From NCBI GenBank assembly GCA_034436045.1, contig DAOTVZ010000315.1, positions 1 to 5,642 of the forward strand: a stretch of DNA of 5,642 nucleotides. Reading direction: 5' to 3'. Under the pieces are notes generated by a model that made no database searches, was not told where the DNA came from, and was given only the letters and a program-made list of their open reading frames with translations. This document shows positions 5,472-5,642 of the stretch, in pieces. This DNA comes from H111-94 sp034436045. Its GTDB lineage: Bacteria > Chloroflexota > Ktedonobacteria > Ktedonobacterales > Ktedonobacteraceae. Each line of letters opens with the position of its first letter. The first letter of the stretch is position 1. The position numbers and the translations under genes are program-made.

Positions 5472-5642
5472 CCCGGCGCTCCCGTAGGGGCGTGATTCAT
5501 CACGCCCTGATCGCTACGTCCTGTTCACCCGGCGCTCCCGTAGGGGCGTGATTCATCACGCCCTGATCGCTACGCCCTGTTCACCCGGCGCTCCCGTAGG
5601 GGCGTGATTCATCACGCCCTGATCGCTACGCCCTGTTCACCC
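5472..5642 (+). repeat. 56-bp tandem repeat of a REP-like palindrome, three full copies, continuing past the window
   Basis: Units begin at 5472, 5528 and 5584, and a fourth begins at 5640 just before the window ends. The three complete units differ at one base only (TACGTCCTG in the first, TACGCCCTG in the others). Each unit starts CCCGGCGCTCCCGTAGGGG and contains a palindrome with 9-bp arms, GGGCGTGAT and ATCACGCCC, around TC (first unit 5488-5496 and 5499-5507). The rest of the unit (TGATCGCTACG...CTGTTCA) is not palindromic. There are no unique spacers, so this is not a CRISPR array. The array is read in sense by the regulator-reductase transcript, beginning 73 bases after its stop codon. 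The near-identity of units suggests recent amplification. Confidence 0.92.

Noticed and set aside
5472..5642. CRISPR array
   Set aside because: Units follow each other directly with no variable spacers, and the 56-bp period with one difference is a plain tandem repeat.

Overview
The window looks like part of a bacterial chromosome with moderate to slightly GC-rich base composition. It carries one carbohydrate-uptake locus built around a divergent promoter region. The lipoprotein-type binding protein with a Ser/Asn/Gln-rich linker, the CUT1-type permeases, and short 'CGTAGGGGCGTGATT' palindromic repeats outside the genes would fit a Chloroflexota genome, perhaps of the Ktedonobacteria type. 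That is an impression from style and repeat content, not a demonstrated assignment.

Layout from left to right: (1) 1-107, non-coding, with two copies of a palindromic repeat in minus orientation; (2) 108-3256, a minus-strand operon read right to left: an extracellular solute-binding lipoprotein (1994-3256), then two ABC permeases, MalF-like (955-1938) and MalG-like (108-965), with a perfect 13-bp hairpin between the binding-protein and first permease genes; (3) 3257-3501, a divergent control region with back-to-back sigma70-like promoters and two related LacI-type operators; (4) 3502-5398, a plus-strand pair, a LacI/PurR-family regulator (3502-4554) overlapped by 14 bp by an aldo/keto reductase (4541-5398); (5) 5399-5642, non-coding, ending in a 56-bp tandem repeat that runs off the window.

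The genes make a coherent unit. The lipoprotein would capture a sugar or oligosaccharide outside the membrane and hand it to the permease heterodimer. No ATPase is encoded here, so it must come from elsewhere. The LacI-family protein probably represses the transport operon through a perfect palindrome lying at the predicted start of transcription, and probably regulates itself and the reductase through a second, imperfect site in its own leader. The reductase is likely to act on the imported compound or a derivative. The substrate cannot be read from the sequence.

Nothing here amounts to a clearly new system. The observation most worth following is that one family of palindromic repeats sits just downstream of stop codons at three places. 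One copy forms the hairpin between the binding-protein and permease genes, an arrangement that recalls the REP element between malE and malF of enteric bacteria.
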